A stretch of 64,000 nt of DNA. Source: Asticcacaulis tiandongensis. Its GTDB lineage: Bacteria; Pseudomonadota; Alphaproteobacteria; Caulobacterales; Caulobacteraceae. Under the pieces are notes generated by a model that saw only the letters and a list, made by a program, of their open reading frames with translations, was not told the DNA's origin and ran no database searches. The stretch spans positions 310,001 through 374,000 of the forward strand of contig NZ_SSBC01000010.1 in the NCBI RefSeq assembly GCF_006475605.1, in the 5' to 3' direction. A program made the translations under genes and the position numbers. Positions 29,638 through 39,039 of the stretch are shown here, in pieces (the stretch's first letter is position 1; every line of letters starts with the position of its first letter).

Positions 29638-30711
29638 ATGTCTCAGGCGGTATTGAAACTCGTGGCAAAAGACGACGCAGAAAAACAACGCGCCCTTGAA
29701 TCGGCGCTGGCGCAGATCGACCGTGCCTTCGGTAAGGGTTCGGTTATGAAACTGGGCACAGGCGGCAAGGTGGTCGAAATTGAATCGGTATCCACTGGTT
29801 CACTCGGGCTTGATATTGCGCTGGGTATTGGTGGCCTGCCCAAAGGGCGTGTCATTGAAATCTATGGCCCGGAATCGTCAGGTAAGACGACTCTGGCCCT
29901 GCATACGGTGGCCGAAATTCAAAAAGCGGGCGGGACAGCGGCCTTTGTCGACGCGGAGCATGCGCTTGATCCGACCTATGCCCAGAAACTGGGGGTGAAT
30001 CTCGATAATCTGCTGGTGTCGCAGCCTGATAATGGTGAGCAGGCGCTTGAGATTACCGATACGCTGGTGCGGTCGGGCGCGGTGGATATCGTCGTGGTCG
30101 ATTCGGTGGCCGCCTTGACGCCGCGGGCTGAAATCGAAGGCGATATGGGCGACAGCCTGCCTGGTCTTCAGGCGCGCCTGATGTCTCAGGCTCTGCGTAA
30201 GCTTACCGGCTCGATTTCCAAGTCGAAATGTATTGTCATTTTCATCAACCAGATACGTATGAAAATTGGTGTGATGTATGGATCGCCTGAGACGACGACC
30301 GGTGGTAATGCGCTGAAGTTCTATGCCTCGGTACGTCTGGATATTCGCCGCACCGGTGCCATTAAGGTGCGTGATGAGGTGATGGGCAACAGCACCCGCG
30401 TCAAGGTTGTCAAGAACAAGGTGGCGCCGCCGTTCCGTGAGGTCGAGTTCGATATTCTTTATGGCGAAGGTATTTCCAAGCTTGGGGAAATCATCGACCT
30501 TGGGGTCAAGGGCGGTATTATTGAAAAATCCGGTTCCTGGTATTCCTATAATTCGACCCGTATTGGGCAGGGACGGGAAAATGCCCGTGAGTTCCTGAAG
30601 GCCAATCCCGAAATGACGGCGGAGATCGAAAACGCGGTTCGTTCCAAGTCGGGTGTGCTTTCGGAGGAATTGCTCGGGACGCCTGAAGTTGATGGCGATG
30701 GCGACGAATAG
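29638..30711 (+). CDS. recA: Recombinase RecA
   Basis: RecA forms filaments on single-stranded DNA, drives strand exchange and triggers LexA self-cleavage. The 357-residue protein has Walker [14 protein letters not shown] (about residues 71-83), the VDAEHALDP block, Walker [12 protein letters not shown] (about 142-152), loop L1 with [28 protein letters not shown] (loop L2 region), and an acidic C-terminal tail (EVDGDGDE). AGGAGGG at 29624-29630 sets the ATG at 29638. The SOS box upstream implies LexA control, and a strong hairpin follows the stop. Confidence 0.99.
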   Translation: MSQAVLKLVAKDDAEKQRALESALAQIDRAFGKGSVMKLGTGGKVVEIESVSTGSLGLDIALGIGGLPKGRVIEIYGPESSGKTTLALHTVAEIQKAGGTAAFVDAEHALDPTYAQKLGVNLDNLLVSQPDNGEQALEITDTLVRSGAVDIVVVDSVAALTPRAEIEGDMGDSLPGLQARLMSQALRKLTGSISKSKCIVIFINQIRMKIGVMYGSPETTTGGNALKFYASVRLDIRRTGAIKVRDEVMGNSTRVKVVKNKVAPPFREVEFDILYGEGISKLGEIIDLGVKGGIIEKSGSWYSYNSTRIGQGRENAREFLKANPEMTAEIENAVRSKSGVLSEELLGTPEVDGDGDE

Positions 30712-30727
30712 GTCGTTTTGAACACAG

Positions 30728-30765
30728 TAAGGCGTTTTTCCCATGATGGAAAAGCGCCTTATTTG
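30728..30765 (+). terminator. Terminator after recA
   Basis: TAAGGCGTTTTTCC and GGAAAAGCGCCTTA form a 14-bp stem with one imperfect pair and the loop CATGAT, followed by TTTG. The U-run is short, but the stem is strong. Confidence 0.7.
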
Positions 30766-30880
30766 TAAAAAATATCCGCTCTGCATCAAAGGTCTTTGCG
30801 ATTGCTCTCAGGCCCCTTTATATACGGCTGAATCTGTCAGTTGCGCCTTGTGGCAAACGCGTTGAGCCCTCCGGAGTCCC

Positions 30881-33520
30881 ATGCCTTCCTTAAACGATAT
30901 CCGTAAGACTTTTCTGGACTACTTTGCTGCCAATGGCCACGAAGTCGTTTCGTCATCCTCGCTGGTGCCGCAGAATGATCCGACACTCATGTTCACCAAT
31001 GCGGGCATGGTGCCATTCAAGAATGTCTTTACCGGTGCAGAGACGCGTCCCTACAAGCGGGCGACGACGGCGCAGAAGGTGGTGCGGGCAGGTGGCAAGC
31101 ATAACGATCTGGATAATGTCGGCTATACGGCACGTCACCACACCTTCTTTGAAATGCTCGGCAATTTCTCGTTCGGGGACTATTTCAAGGCGGAGGCGAT
31201 TGAGCATGCCTGGAAGCTGGTTACGAAGGAATATGGACTTAATCCTGACCGGTTGATGGCGACGGTCTATGTGGATGATGACGAAGCGTTTGCGCTTTGG
31301 AAGAAGATTGCCGGCCTGCCTGAGTCGCGGATTGCGCGGATCGCGGGGGCTGACAATTTCTGGAGCATGGGGGATACCGGCCCCTGTGGCCCGTGTACCG
31401 AAATCTTCTATGATCATGGCGATCATATCTGGGGTGGCCCTCCGGGAACACCGGAAGAGGATGGTGACCGGTTCGTCGAAATCTGGAACCTCGTGTTCAT
31501 GCAGTATGATCAACAGGAAGACGGGACACGCCTGAACCTGCCGAAGCCGTCGATTGATACGGGCATGGGCCTTGAGCGCGTGGCAGCGGTCATGCAGGGC
31601 GTACATAACAACTATGATGTTGATCTGTTCCGTAACCTGATTTCTGCCAGTGTGTCTGAAACGGGTGTGGCCGCTGAGGGTGAGGCCTTGCCGTCACATC
31701 GCGTTATTGCTGATCACTTGCGTTCTACAAGCTTCCTGATTGCCGACGGGGTGACGCCATCGAATGAAGGTCGCGGCTATGTGCTGCGCCGGATCATGCG
31801 TCGGGCCATGCGCCATGCCTATCTGCTGGGGGCCGAGACTCCGCTGCTGCCGCGTCTGGCACCTGTGCTGGTGCGCGAAATGGGCGATCATTACGGTGAA
31901 CTCAAGCGTGCGGAAGCGACGATTGTCGAAACCCTGCGTCAGGAAGAAGAGCGCTTCCGTCGCACCCTGGGTCGTGGCATGAACCTGTTGGATGATGCGA
32001 CGCGTAACCTTGCCGAAGGTGGTATGTTGGCGGGCGAAACAGCTTTCAAGCTTTATGACACCTATGGCTTCCCGCTTGATCTGACGCAGGATGCGGTTCG
32101 GGCCAAGGGGTTGACCGTGGATGTCGATGGTTTTGAAACCGCTATGGAAGCGCAGCGTAACCGCGCACGCGCCAACTGGACGGGTTCCGGTGAAAAGTTT
32201 GTTGCGACGGAATGGTTTGGTCTGCGTGATCAGGTCGGCGCGACGGAATTTGTCGGCTATGAGCATCTGGGGGCGCAGGCCCATGCCCGTGTTATTGTGC
32301 GTGATGGCGAAAGCGTTTCCGAAGGTCTGGTGGGTGAGGCGTTGCAGGTCGTGTTTGATCGCACCCCCTTCTATGCCGAGGGCGGCGGGCAGGCCGGTGA
32401 TACGGGCCGCTTAAGCTGGCAGGGTGGCGAAGGCCGGATTGTGGATACGCAGAAACAGGCCGGTGACCTGTATGTGCACCATGTGGAAATCACGGATGGT
32501 ATTCTGGCGGTAGGTGATCTGGTGCATCTGGAGGTCGATGGTGACAAGCGCACGACCACGCGCTCCAATCACTCGGCGGCGCACCTGCTGCATGCCGCTT
32601 TGAAACGGGTACTTGGCCCGCATGTGGCGCAGAAGGGGCAACTGGTTGATGCCGAGCGCATGCGTTTTGACTTTAGTCATGGCGCACCTTTGTCTCCGGA
32701 AGAGATCGAGCGTCTTGAGGCTGAGGTCAATGCGGTCATTTTGCAAAATGAGGCGGCGCGGACCGAATTGATGGCCCCTGAGGCGGCGATTGAAGCCGGT
32801 GCGGTGGCGTTGTTTGGTGAGAAGTATGGCGAGGAAGTGCGTGTTCTGACGCTTGGGCATGCGCTTGAGGGCGAAGGCCGGTTCTCGGTGGAGTTGTGTG
32901 GCGGGACGCATGTTGCCCGCACCGGTGATATTGCGCTGTTTAAGATCGTCTCGGAAAGTGGCATTGCGGCGGGTGTGCGCCGGATTGAAGCCCTGACCGG
33001 GGAGGCAGCGCGTCAGTATTTGCTGGAACAGGCCGGTGTGGCAAGGGCTCTGGCGGATCAGTTCAAGGTGCCGGTGGCGCAGGTTGGCGCGCGGGTTGAG
33101 GCGCTGGTCAATGAGCGCAAGCGTCTGGAGAAAGAACTGGCGGAAGCCAAGCGAGCACTGGCGGTGGGCGGCGGTGGGGCGGCTTCCGGCCCTGAAGAGG
33201 TCAATGGCGTTAAGCTGATTGCCCGTGTGCTTGAGGGCGTAGGCGGTAAAGATCTTCGGCCCCTTGCGGAGGATTTCAAAAAGCAGGTCGGGTCTGGTAT
33301 TGTCGCGCTTGTGGGTGTGCTTGAGGGCAAGGCGGCGGTGACGGTGGCGATTACACCTGATCTGGTGGGCCGGTTCAATGCGGCGGAGTTGGCTAAGGCT
33401 GCGGTGATTGCTCTTGGGGGGCAGGGGGCGGGTGGCAAGCCTGATTTTGCGCAAGGTGGTGCGCCGGATGCGTCAAAGGCTGAGGCCGGGCTTGAGGCTA
33501 TAAGGGCCGCTTTGGTTTAA
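30881..33520 (+). CDS. alaS: Alanyl-tRNA synthetase
   Basis: AlaS charges tRNA-Ala and edits mischarged Ser and Gly. The 879-residue protein has the class II catalytic domain at the N-terminus ([19 protein letters not shown], and [20 protein letters not shown]), the motif 3 region [20 protein letters not shown] (about 290-309), the editing-domain zinc ligands [13 protein letters not shown] (near 563) and [12 protein letters not shown] (near 672), and a C-terminal DHHA1 domain with a coiled coil ([18 protein letters not shown]). The C-Ala end with [15 protein letters not shown] is intact. The start follows CCGGAG. It is next to recA, a gene order also seen in related genomes. Confidence 0.98.
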   Translation: MPSLNDIRKTFLDYFAANGHEVVSSSSLVPQNDPTLMFTNAGMVPFKNVFTGAETRPYKRATTAQKVVRAGGKHNDLDNVGYTARHHTFFEMLGNFSFGDYFKAEAIEHAWKLVTKEYGLNPDRLMATVYVDDDEAFALWKKIAGLPESRIARIAGADNFWSMGDTGPCGPCTEIFYDHGDHIWGGPPGTPEEDGDRFVEIWNLVFMQYDQQEDGTRLNLPKPSIDTGMGLERVAAVMQGVHNNYDVDLFRNLISASVSETGVAAEGEALPSHRVIADHLRSTSFLIADGVTPSNEGRGYVLRRIMRRAMRHAYLLGAETPLLPRLAPVLVREMGDHYGELKRAEATIVETLRQEEERFRRTLGRGMNLLDDATRNLAEGGMLAGETAFKLYDTYGFPLDLTQDAVRAKGLTVDVDGFETAMEAQRNRARANWTGSGEKFVATEWFGLRDQVGATEFVGYEHLGAQAHARVIVRDGESVSEGLVGEALQVVFDRTPFYAEGGGQAGDTGRLSWQGGEGRIVDTQKQAGDLYVHHVEITDGILAVGDLVHLEVDGDKRTTTRSNHSAAHLLHAALKRVLGPHVAQKGQLVDAERMRFDFSHGAPLSPEEIERLEAEVNAVILQNEAARTELMAPEAAIEAGAVALFGEKYGEEVRVLTLGHALEGEGRFSVELCGGTHVARTGDIALFKIVSESGIAAGVRRIEALTGEAARQYLLEQAGVARALADQFKVPVAQVGARVEALVNERKRLEKELAEAKRALAVGGGGAASGPEEVNGVKLIARVLEGVGGKDLRPLAEDFKKQVGSGIVALVGVLEGKAAVTVAITPDLVGRFNAAELAKAAVIALGGQGAGGKPDFAQGGAPDASKAEAGLEAIRAALV

Positions 33521-33531
33521 AAGGAGATGAT

Positions 33532-34311
33532 ATGGGCCGGTTGCATAACAAGGTAGCGTTAGTCACCGGCGGGGCGCAGGGTATTGGAGAGGCCATAGTC
33601 AGGTCTTTTGCCAATGAAGGTGCCCGGGTTATCATCACCGATATTGATCCGGATGACGGGGAAGCTCTGGCGGCGGATATTGGCGCGGCGGCGATTTATC
33701 GTCATCTGGATGTGTCCGAAGAGACTCAATGGGCAAAGACGCTGGATGATGTCATTGCGGAGTTCGGCCGTCTGGATATTCTGGTCAATAATGCCGGCAT
33801 CACGGGCCGCGGCAATGGGGTGCCGAATGATCCCGAACATACCTCGCTTGAGGATTGGCGACGGGTCATGCGGGTTAATCTGGACGGGGTGTTTCTGGGC
33901 TGTAAGCACGCCATTCGGGTGATGAAACCCAATGGCGGCTCCATAATCAATATGTCGTCACGATCAGGATTGGTAGGCATACCGCATCAGGCGGCTTATG
34001 CGGCGTCCAAGGCAGCGGTGCGTAATCACACCAAGACAGTGGCGCTTTATTGTGCTGAGCAAAAGCTGAATATCCGCTGTAACTCCGTACATCCGGCGGC
34101 AATCCTTACGCCGATGTGGGAAGCCATGCTTAAGGACGAGGCCGACAGGGAAGCGGTGGCCGCGGGTACGCCCTTGCACCGGTTCGGACGCCCTGATGAA
34201 GTGGCGGCTGTGGTTTTATTACTGGCCTCTGATGAAGCGACCTTTATTACCGGTTCCGAGTTCAATATTGACGGTGGGGTCCTGGCGGGGACGGCCTCTT
34301 CGCCTAAATAG
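33532..34311 (+). CDS. SDR family NAD(P)-dependent oxidoreductase
   Basis: A classical short-chain dehydrogenase/reductase of 259 residues. It has the TGGAQGIGEAIV cofactor loop (about residues 12-23), LVNNAGITGRG (about 85-95), a catalytic Ser in NMSSRSGLVG, and the YAASKAA catalytic Tyr/Lys pair (about 156-162). It ends in the usual GSEFNIDGGVLAG. The substrate is unknown; the closest general resemblance is to 3-oxoacyl or 3-alpha/20-beta-hydroxysteroid-type dehydrogenases. AAGGAGATG lies just before the ATG at 33532, 11 bases after alaS, so it may be read from the alaS transcript. Confidence 0.87.
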   Translation: MGRLHNKVALVTGGAQGIGEAIVRSFANEGARVIITDIDPDDGEALAADIGAAAIYRHLDVSEETQWAKTLDDVIAEFGRLDILVNNAGITGRGNGVPNDPEHTSLEDWRRVMRVNLDGVFLGCKHAIRVMKPNGGSIINMSSRSGLVGIPHQAAYAASKAAVRNHTKTVALYCAEQKLNIRCNSVHPAAILTPMWEAMLKDEADREAVAAGTPLHRFGRPDEVAAVVLLLASDEATFITGSEFNIDGGVLAGTASSPK

Positions 34312-34338
34312 GGCGGAAAGTGCCGTCCCGCGCCCCGA

Positions 34339-34914
34339 TTAACTGAGTACTTGCCACAGGCTGAAGAGGCCAAAGCCTATGAACAGAACCGAGGCTGTGT
34401 AACGTACCCATTGCATAGGTATGCGCGACAGGAGTTTATCGCCGAACAGGACGGCGGGCACATTGGCGATCATCATGCCGATCGTGGTGCCGAGGATAAC
34501 CGCAAACAGGGCATCGTATTTAGCCCCGAGAAAGACCGTCGCAATCTGGGTCTTATCGCCCATTTCAGCGAGGAAAAACGCTACGAGGGTGGTCAGGAAG
34601 GGGCCAAAATCGCGTTTCGGGGTTTCGTCATCATCGACCTTATCGGGGATGAGTATCCATAAGCCCAGAACGATGAACGCAATGGCCACAAGCCAGGGCA
34701 AATAATCCGTAACACCAAGGCCGGAGATAAAATGTCCGGCCCATGCTGCTAAAGCGTGATTTGCCAGGGTCGCAATGAATATGCCCCATATTATGGGTAC
34801 GGATTTGCGGTATCGGGCAGCGAGGATCAGGGCCAGAATCTGCGTCTTGTCGCCGATTTCAGAGACGGCCACCAGAAGTGTGGAATTCAGGAAGGCATCG
34901 AGATAGGGGGGCAT
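34339..34914 (-). CDS. TMEM165/GDT1 family manganese exporter
   Basis: A 191-residue inner-membrane protein with six predicted helices in two halves, each carrying the family signature: SEIGDKTQILAL (about residues 18-29) and AEMGDKTQIATV (about 116-127). Bacterial members of this UPF0016 family export Mn2+. The frame can start at a TTG at 34923, but the ATG at 34914 (MPPYLDAFLNSTLL) fits better. Upstream on the same strand lies a yybP-ykoY Mn2+ riboswitch, which independently supports a manganese role: expression should rise when Mn2+ is high. Confidence 0.93.
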   Translation of the reverse strand: MPPYLDAFLNSTLLVAVSEIGDKTQILALILAARYRKSVPIIWGIFIATLANHALAAWAGHFISGLGVTDYLPWLVAIAFIVLGLWILIPDKVDDDETPKRDFGPFLTTLVAFFLAEMGDKTQIATVFLGAKYDALFAVILGTTIGMMIANVPAVLFGDKLLSRIPMQWVRYTASVLFIGFGLFSLWQVLS

Positions 34915-34981
34915 AGGGTGCAATCAGGATCGGCCAAAGGTCAGACACAACAATCCGCACTGTCGCGGCCAATCTTTGGCG

Positions 34982-35112
34982 ACAAGGCAGATCGCAGGTC
35001 TCACCTGATCCTGAAGTCATAAGACATCAGAGCGATAAGGCCATGTCCATGCCGGACAAGTATGTTGACCTTATCCATCGGGTGCTTGGCCCGACGCGGT
35101 TACTCCCCTAGG
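34982..35112 (-). ncRNA. yybP-ykoY manganese riboswitch upstream of the GDT1-type exporter
   Basis: Read on the minus strand, the leader contains the two conserved halves of the yybP-ykoY aptamer. GGGGAGTA occurs at 35108-35101. GGTCAACATACTTG occurs around 35070-35057. GTGAGACCTGCGATCTGCC follows from about 35004 to 34986, closing the structure. These match the family consensus (GGGGAGUA...GUCAACAUACU...GAGACC...UGCC). It lies about 70 bases before the start codon. Known members sense Mn2+ and switch on Mn exporters. The expression platform should lie in 34915-34985, where CCAAAG and CTTTGG segments could pair. Confidence 0.88.
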
Positions 35113-35195
35113 GATGGGCGTGTTTCTAGCCACCTGTTGCACAGGGGTCAAGGGATGTTAGGGTTTTTACCGGTATTTACCGAAGCAGGGGTGAG

Positions 35196-35816
35196 ATGGA
35201 AAAGATCGATTACAAAAAGACGCTGAAGCCGCTTTTTAGTGCGCCCGTGGACAGGTTTGTGTCGGTTAAGGTGCCGTCGATGCAGTTTCTGAAGGTGGAT
35301 GGCGAGGGAGACCCAAATACGTCACCGGCATACAGGGATGCCGTTGTGTGGCTTTATGGAGTGAGTTTTAGCCTGAAATTTGCGGCAAAGACAGGCTTTG
35401 GGCGGGATTATGTTGTGCCGCCGCTTGAAGGGCTCTGGTGGGCGGATGACCCTGCGCATTTCTTGACACGACAAAAGGATATGTGGCGCTGGACGATGAT
35501 GATCATGGCGCCCGATTTTATCACGGATGAAATGTTTGCTGAGGCGGTAAGACGCGTGGCTCTGAAGCGCGAGGGAGCGAGGCCGCCGGAAAGTTTACGT
35601 CTTGAGATTTATGCGGAAGGGGAGGCGCTTCAGGCCCTGCATGTCGGCAGCTATGATGATGAAGGGCCACTGCTGGCCAGATTGCATCATGAGGTCATGC
35701 CGCAGGCAGGGCTGACGTTTAATGGCCCGCATCATGAGATTTATCTGAGCGACCCGCGCAAGACGGAAGCCCGTAAGCTCAAGACCCTTTTACGTCAGCC
35801 CGTGAGGCCGTTTTAG
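35196..35816 (+). CDS. GyrI-like small-molecule-binding domain protein
   Basis: A 206-residue soluble protein of the GyrI-like family (related to the C-terminal domain of AraC/Rob and BmrR effector domains). It contains FVSVKVPSMQFLKVDGEGDP near the N-terminus, YRDAVVWLYGVSFSLKFAAK, the PLEGLWWADD block (about 70-79), ALHVGSYDDEGPLLARLHHE and a terminal GPHHEIYLSDPRKTEARKL. There is no DNA-binding domain. Members bind or hydrolyse small hydrophobic compounds; the ligand here is unknown. It is divergent from the Mn-riboswitch/exporter unit and almost touches the convergent AEC gene. Confidence 0.85.
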   Translation: MEKIDYKKTLKPLFSAPVDRFVSVKVPSMQFLKVDGEGDPNTSPAYRDAVVWLYGVSFSLKFAAKTGFGRDYVVPPLEGLWWADDPAHFLTRQKDMWRWTMMIMAPDFITDEMFAEAVRRVALKREGARPPESLRLEIYAEGEALQALHVGSYDDEGPLLARLHHEVMPQAGLTFNGPHHEIYLSDPRKTEARKLKTLLRQPVRPF

Positions 35817-35817
35817 T

Positions 35818-36741
35818 TCAGAAAGCCGTCAGGACAATGGCCAGACCGGACAGGGTGAGCAGAGACAGAAGGGTGCTCTGGGCGATGGAAATGGCTGCGC
35901 CTTCGTACCACAGGCCGTACATGCGGGCCTGAATGAAGACGCTGACGGCGGTAGGGCAGGCGGACAAAAGGACGGCGGTTTTGAGGACAAGCGGTGGTGC
36001 GCCGAAGGCCCACATCAGTAGCGCGATCAGGGCGGGCGCGAGAAGAAGTTTGCCGACAACGGCGATGCTGTTGAGACGGTTGAGGCTCAGGAGTTTGGAA
36101 GCCGGCATCAGGCCGAGCATACCGCCGAGCGCGACCAGTGCCACAGGCACCGAAGATTGACCCATAATATTCAGGGCCTGATCAAGCATGGGGGGCAAGG
36201 TGATGCCGGAAAACAGGATGGCGAGGCCGGTCAGGCTGCCGATCACCGTCGGGTTGCGCGCGGTTTGTTTCAGGGCAAAGCCTGTGCCCTTGCCGCCCGC
36301 CATCGACAGGGCTGCGCAACCGATAAAGAACAGGATCAGGAAATCGGCGATAAAAAAGACCGGGCCGATATCGCGTACGCCTGCGCCAAACAGGCCGGTA
36401 GCTATGGGCAGGCCGAGAAAAGCCGAGTTGGAAATGAAGGCGGCCATGCCGACACCGCTGGCGTCACCTGTGGTGCCCTCGAGTTTGCGGACGGTGAGGA
36501 AACACAACAGGCCGGTGATCAGAAAGCCCAAACCATAGACGCCAAGCCATTTGACCGATGTCAGGGTTAGCGGGGCTGTATGGGAAAAGGCATGGATGAG
36601 ATAGGCGGGGAAGCCCAGCCAGTAGAAATAGGCGCTTAAGCCATCGAGGCCTTCGGATTTCAGGCGCCCAAGCCTGACCAGCACAATGCCGAGACCGACA
36701 AAGCTGAAAAAAAGGAGAACGCGGCTCAGGCTGTCAAACAT
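35818..36741 (-). CDS. AEC (auxin efflux carrier) family transporter
   Basis: A 307-residue inner-membrane protein with about ten helices in two halves, of the AEC/malonate-type transporter family (such as MdcF). Typical segments are LGIVLVRLGRLKSEGLDGLS near the N-terminus, GMAAFISNSAFLGLPIATGL (the conserved N-x-G/A-F-x-G-x-P motif), the central LGGMLGLMP turn, and TAVLLSACPTAVSVFIQA near the C-terminus. The substrate is probably an organic acid or a similar anion. The open frame extends 42 codons upstream, but that part is translation of a tandem repeat, so the start is the ATG at 36741. Confidence 0.88.
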   Translation of the reverse strand: MFDSLSRVLLFFSFVGLGIVLVRLGRLKSEGLDGLSAYFYWLGFPAYLIHAFSHTAPLTLTSVKWLGVYGLGFLITGLLCFLTVRKLEGTTGDASGVGMAAFISNSAFLGLPIATGLFGAGVRDIGPVFFIADFLILFFIGCAALSMAGGKGTGFALKQTARNPTVIGSLTGLAILFSGITLPPMLDQALNIMGQSSVPVALVALGGMLGLMPASKLLSLNRLNSIAVVGKLLLAPALIALLMWAFGAPPLVLKTAVLLSACPTAVSVFIQARMYGLWYEGAAISIAQSTLLSLLTLSGLAIVLTAF

Positions 36742-36752
36742 GCGTCGTCCTA

Positions 36753-36854
36753 TAGCGCATTCTGAAAAGTGTGAAGAGCTTTTCAGATCAAAATGCGCGA
36801 CAAGGTAAATAGCGCATTCTGAAAAGTGTGAAGCGCTTTTCGGATACGCGACAA
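36753..36854. repeat. Tandem pair of the GCGCATTCTGAAAAGTGTGAAG repeat
   Basis: Two units, 36753-36804 and 36810-36854. Each begins TAGCGCATTCTGAAAAGTG, continues TGAAGNGCTTTTC with a GAAAAG/CTTTTC hairpin, and ends CGCGACAAG. They lie directly upstream of the AEC gene start. A third, partial copy is at 18191-18208. Similar elements are common in other alphaproteobacterial genomes, as far as I recall. Confidence 0.75.
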
Positions 36855-36895
36855 GACAAAATCCCAAGAGCGTTCAGGGTGAACAGGCAAACCCT

Positions 36896-37507
36896 CTATT
36901 CGACCGCTGAAGCTGATGTTGGAACATCAGGGATGGTTTCGGGATTGGGCAGGCCGATATGAGTCACCTGCCAGCTGAACAGGCCGCGACGCTTCATGGA
37001 AAAGACCGTTTGGCCGCTATCGGGATGAACAACGCCGAGGCGCGCGCGGTCGATGCTCCAGTATAAGACCTTGGGCAGGGGCGGTTTGCCGGAAATTACC
37101 GATTTGGGGTCTGCGGTACTGGCGGATTTGCCGGCCCCATAGGACAGGGCCAGAAGCGCACGCGGCGTAAGATAGGCATCGGGATTGACGGCAGCAGGTT
37201 TCAGGGCCGGGGGGGCGGTCATGTCGGTAATGGTCTTGCCGATGGCCGCGCCTAATGCCCCTACGGGGTCTTTGAGGACGCTGGGGGGCGGGGCAGAGGC
37301 AGTGGTTTGACCGGCGGCATCGGCCAGAAGCTGATTACGCAGGGAGGTGCGCACGTCATCGAAGGCCACGAGTTCGGATAGGCTTTTGATGTCTTCGGAT
37401 TCGGCGGCTGAGCGCAGGTCGTAGAACGCCCAGACCGGCCCTATGGCAAAGGCGGCCAGCGCACCGGCAATCAGCAATACAATAGTTAGAGATAAGAGTT
37501 TCAACAC
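36896..37507 (-). CDS. DUF2939 family protein, membrane-anchored
   Basis: A 203-residue protein with an N-terminal hydrophobic anchor (LSLTIVLLIAGALAAFAIG) followed by WAFYDLRSAAESEDIKSLSE, where DUF2939 members carry the pattern Y-x3-DL-(R/K)-x-A-(A/V)-x2-(R/G)D-x2-(A/R)L-x2-(Y/L)VDF. VAFDDVRTSLRNQLLA follows, then a variable linker with YLTPRALLALSYG, and a beta-rich C-terminus (VFSMKRRGLFSWQVTHIGLP). The function of the family is unknown; it probably faces the periplasm. It lies between the AEC transporter and a repeat on the minus strand. Confidence 0.82.
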   Translation of the reverse strand: MLKLLSLTIVLLIAGALAAFAIGPVWAFYDLRSAAESEDIKSLSELVAFDDVRTSLRNQLLADAAGQTTASAPPPSVLKDPVGALGAAIGKTITDMTAPPALKPAAVNPDAYLTPRALLALSYGAGKSASTADPKSVISGKPPLPKVLYWSIDRARLGVVHPDSGQTVFSMKRRGLFSWQVTHIGLPNPETIPDVPTSASAVE

Positions 37508-37591
37508 GCGCCTGTTCCCCCATGACCGGTATTAACCCTATCGTAGCATGAAAATCGGATTTGTCAGGGAGAGGCCGAGTGAAAAAGAAAG

Positions 37592-37656
37592 ATACCCCAC
37601 CACCCCGATCCTGACGGATCGCGGTCCCCCTCCCCGCCAAAGGCAGGGAGGAGTAG
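37592..37656. repeat. Two-hairpin intergenic repeat, copy 5
   Basis: ATACCCCACCACCCC, then the stem GATCCTGACGGATC, then GCGGTCCCCCTCCCC and the partner GGGAGGAG. The left and middle blocks match copies 4 and 8, but the loop sequence differs. Confidence 0.8.
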
Positions 37657-37699
37657 AAGGGGCAGCACCTATAAGCAGGGGGAGGTATGAAAGGGGGCG

Positions 37700-38788
37700 T
37701 TATTTATTTTGCCAGAGTTCGGGGTGGGCGGTGAGGTGGGTTTTCAGCAGAGCGTTGATTTTCAGGTGATCTGCCAGTGACGGGTGGAAATGGCAGCCGC
37801 CATAGTCGAGGCCCTCAAAAAACAGCGTATCGACGCGGGTTTCGCCTTCGGCGCGCAAGGTATCGGCGACCTGACGGACATTATCACGCAAAGTGCCGTC
37901 AAAGCGGTCAGACGACATCAGGATGAAATGCGCATTGGGGTTGCGGGTGCGCAGGTCCTTGACGAAAGCAACATAGCCACGACGGTAATCGGCGTGCAGG
38001 GCTTCGGTATCGGCCCATTTATCGTCTGGTTTGACAGGGGTCGAAAAGTCATTGGTGCCAAGACCGATGACAATAATCTGAGGCTGCCAGTCGGGGTTAT
38101 TATAGACGGTCTGGCCATCAAACAGAGCGTAGGGGTAAAGCTCGGGCAGGGTCGGGCCTTTGAAGCTGTCGTAATTACGCACAACGCCACGGCCTGAGAA
38201 GGCGTTGATCTGGTAATCGGCGCTGAAGGCCTTGGCGGTCAGGGGGCCGAAGGCCTGAGAGGTGTCGGTGGTTTTCCAGACCTCGGCTTCGGTGCAGGTC
38301 TGGGTGGTTGAGGTGTTGCCGTAGCCTACGGTGAAGCTGTCGCCGATGAATTCGATCTGACGGGCGCGGGGAGCGGCGCTCAGGTTTCCGGCGGAAGTAA
38401 TGTTGTAAAAAGACCCCTGATGGGCCTGACTTTCGCTGATTTTTTCAAGCCTCAGATTATGCCGTCCGTTTTTAAGGCCCTTGATTTCAACAGGTGTATT
38501 ACCGGGACGATCAATAAGGCGTGGGGCTTGATCATCAATGTAAAGCTTATAGCGATTATGCGGGTCTTCGAAATGCAGGGTAACGCTGGTACCCTTGAAT
38601 GGAGCTTCAAAATATACGCCCGGCCATTGGTGAGTGTAACGGGGGATGGTCGTATCCGGCAAAACCATATCAGATTCAGCTACGCGACCTTCTATGTGTA
38701 GCGTTAGGTTTTCAGCGGTTTTCTGAGCGCAGGCTGAGAAGGACAGGCTGGTACAGGCGAGTAGTAAGAAAGCCGCCGTTTTATACAT
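37700..38788 (-). CDS. SGNH/GDSL esterase lipoprotein, carbohydrate esterase family 2 type
   Basis: A 362-residue exported protein. A signal peptide ends in a lipobox FSAC (Cys20), so it is probably a lipoprotein. An N-terminal jelly-roll-like region (HQWPGVYFEAPFKGTSVTLH and YKLYIDDQAP) precedes an SGNH hydrolase domain: IEFIGDSFTVGYGN supplies the nucleophile Ser (about 150), IVIGLGTNDFSTP the Gly/Asn block, and YGGCHFHPSLADH the His of the catalytic site. This two-part layout is that of CE2 enzymes, which deacetylate xylan or related polysaccharides. It could act on plant polymers or on the cell's own surface glycans; the sequence does not decide. Confidence 0.83.
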   Translation of the reverse strand: MYKTAAFLLLACTSLSFSACAQKTAENLTLHIEGRVAESDMVLPDTTIPRYTHQWPGVYFEAPFKGTSVTLHFEDPHNRYKLYIDDQAPRLIDRPGNTPVEIKGLKNGRHNLRLEKISESQAHQGSFYNITSAGNLSAAPRARQIEFIGDSFTVGYGNTSTTQTCTEAEVWKTTDTSQAFGPLTAKAFSADYQINAFSGRGVVRNYDSFKGPTLPELYPYALFDGQTVYNNPDWQPQIIVIGLGTNDFSTPVKPDDKWADTEALHADYRRGYVAFVKDLRTRNPNAHFILMSSDRFDGTLRDNVRQVADTLRAEGETRVDTLFFEGLDYGGCHFHPSLADHLKINALLKTHLTAHPELWQNK

Positions 38789-38851
38789 GATATTCCCCGC
38801 AATTATGTTTGCGGCAATGAATACCGTCAGGCAGGGGGAGTCAAGGGATTG

Positions 38852-38910
38852 CCCCCTCCGCCTCGACTTCGCTCGGCACCTCCCCCGTACGCTGCGCTAC
38901 AGGGGAGGAT
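38852..38910. repeat. Two-hairpin intergenic repeat, copy 6
   Basis: CCCCCTCCGCCTCGACTTCG followed by CTCGG, then CACCTCCCCCG, TACGCTGCGCTA and CAGGGGAGGAT. The right half is almost identical to copy 2 at 4034-4091. Confidence 0.8.
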
Positions 38911-38928
38911 GTTGTGAGAGGACAAAAT

Positions 38929-38960
38929 AAAACCGCCGGTCATGGTTGACCGACGGTTTT
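38929..38960 (-). terminator. Bidirectional terminator between the esterase gene and icd
   Basis: AAAACCGCCGGTCA pairs with TGACCGACGGTTTT around TGGT, with one imperfect pair. It is A-rich on the left and T-rich on the right. It lies about 80 bases past the icd stop on the minus strand, with a repeat in between. Confidence 0.8.
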
Positions 38961-38974
38961 AATGTTTAAGGGTT

Positions 38975-39031
38975 GCCCCACCCGTCATCGCTTCGCGATG
39001 CCACCCTCCCCATCAGAGATGGGGAGGTATG
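38975..39031. repeat. Two-hairpin intergenic repeat, copy 7
   Basis: GCCCCACCCG, the stem CATCG-CTTCG-CGATG, CCACCCTCCCCATC and its partner GATGGGGAGGTATG. It lies only a few bases past the icd stop codon. Confidence 0.8.
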
Positions 39032-39039
39032 TACGGGGC

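Noticed and set aside
36742-36867. N-terminal extension of the AEC transporter (42 codons)
   Set aside because: The extension is the translation of two tandem repeat units (SHFSECAI appears twice). The ATG at 36741 gives the normal family start.
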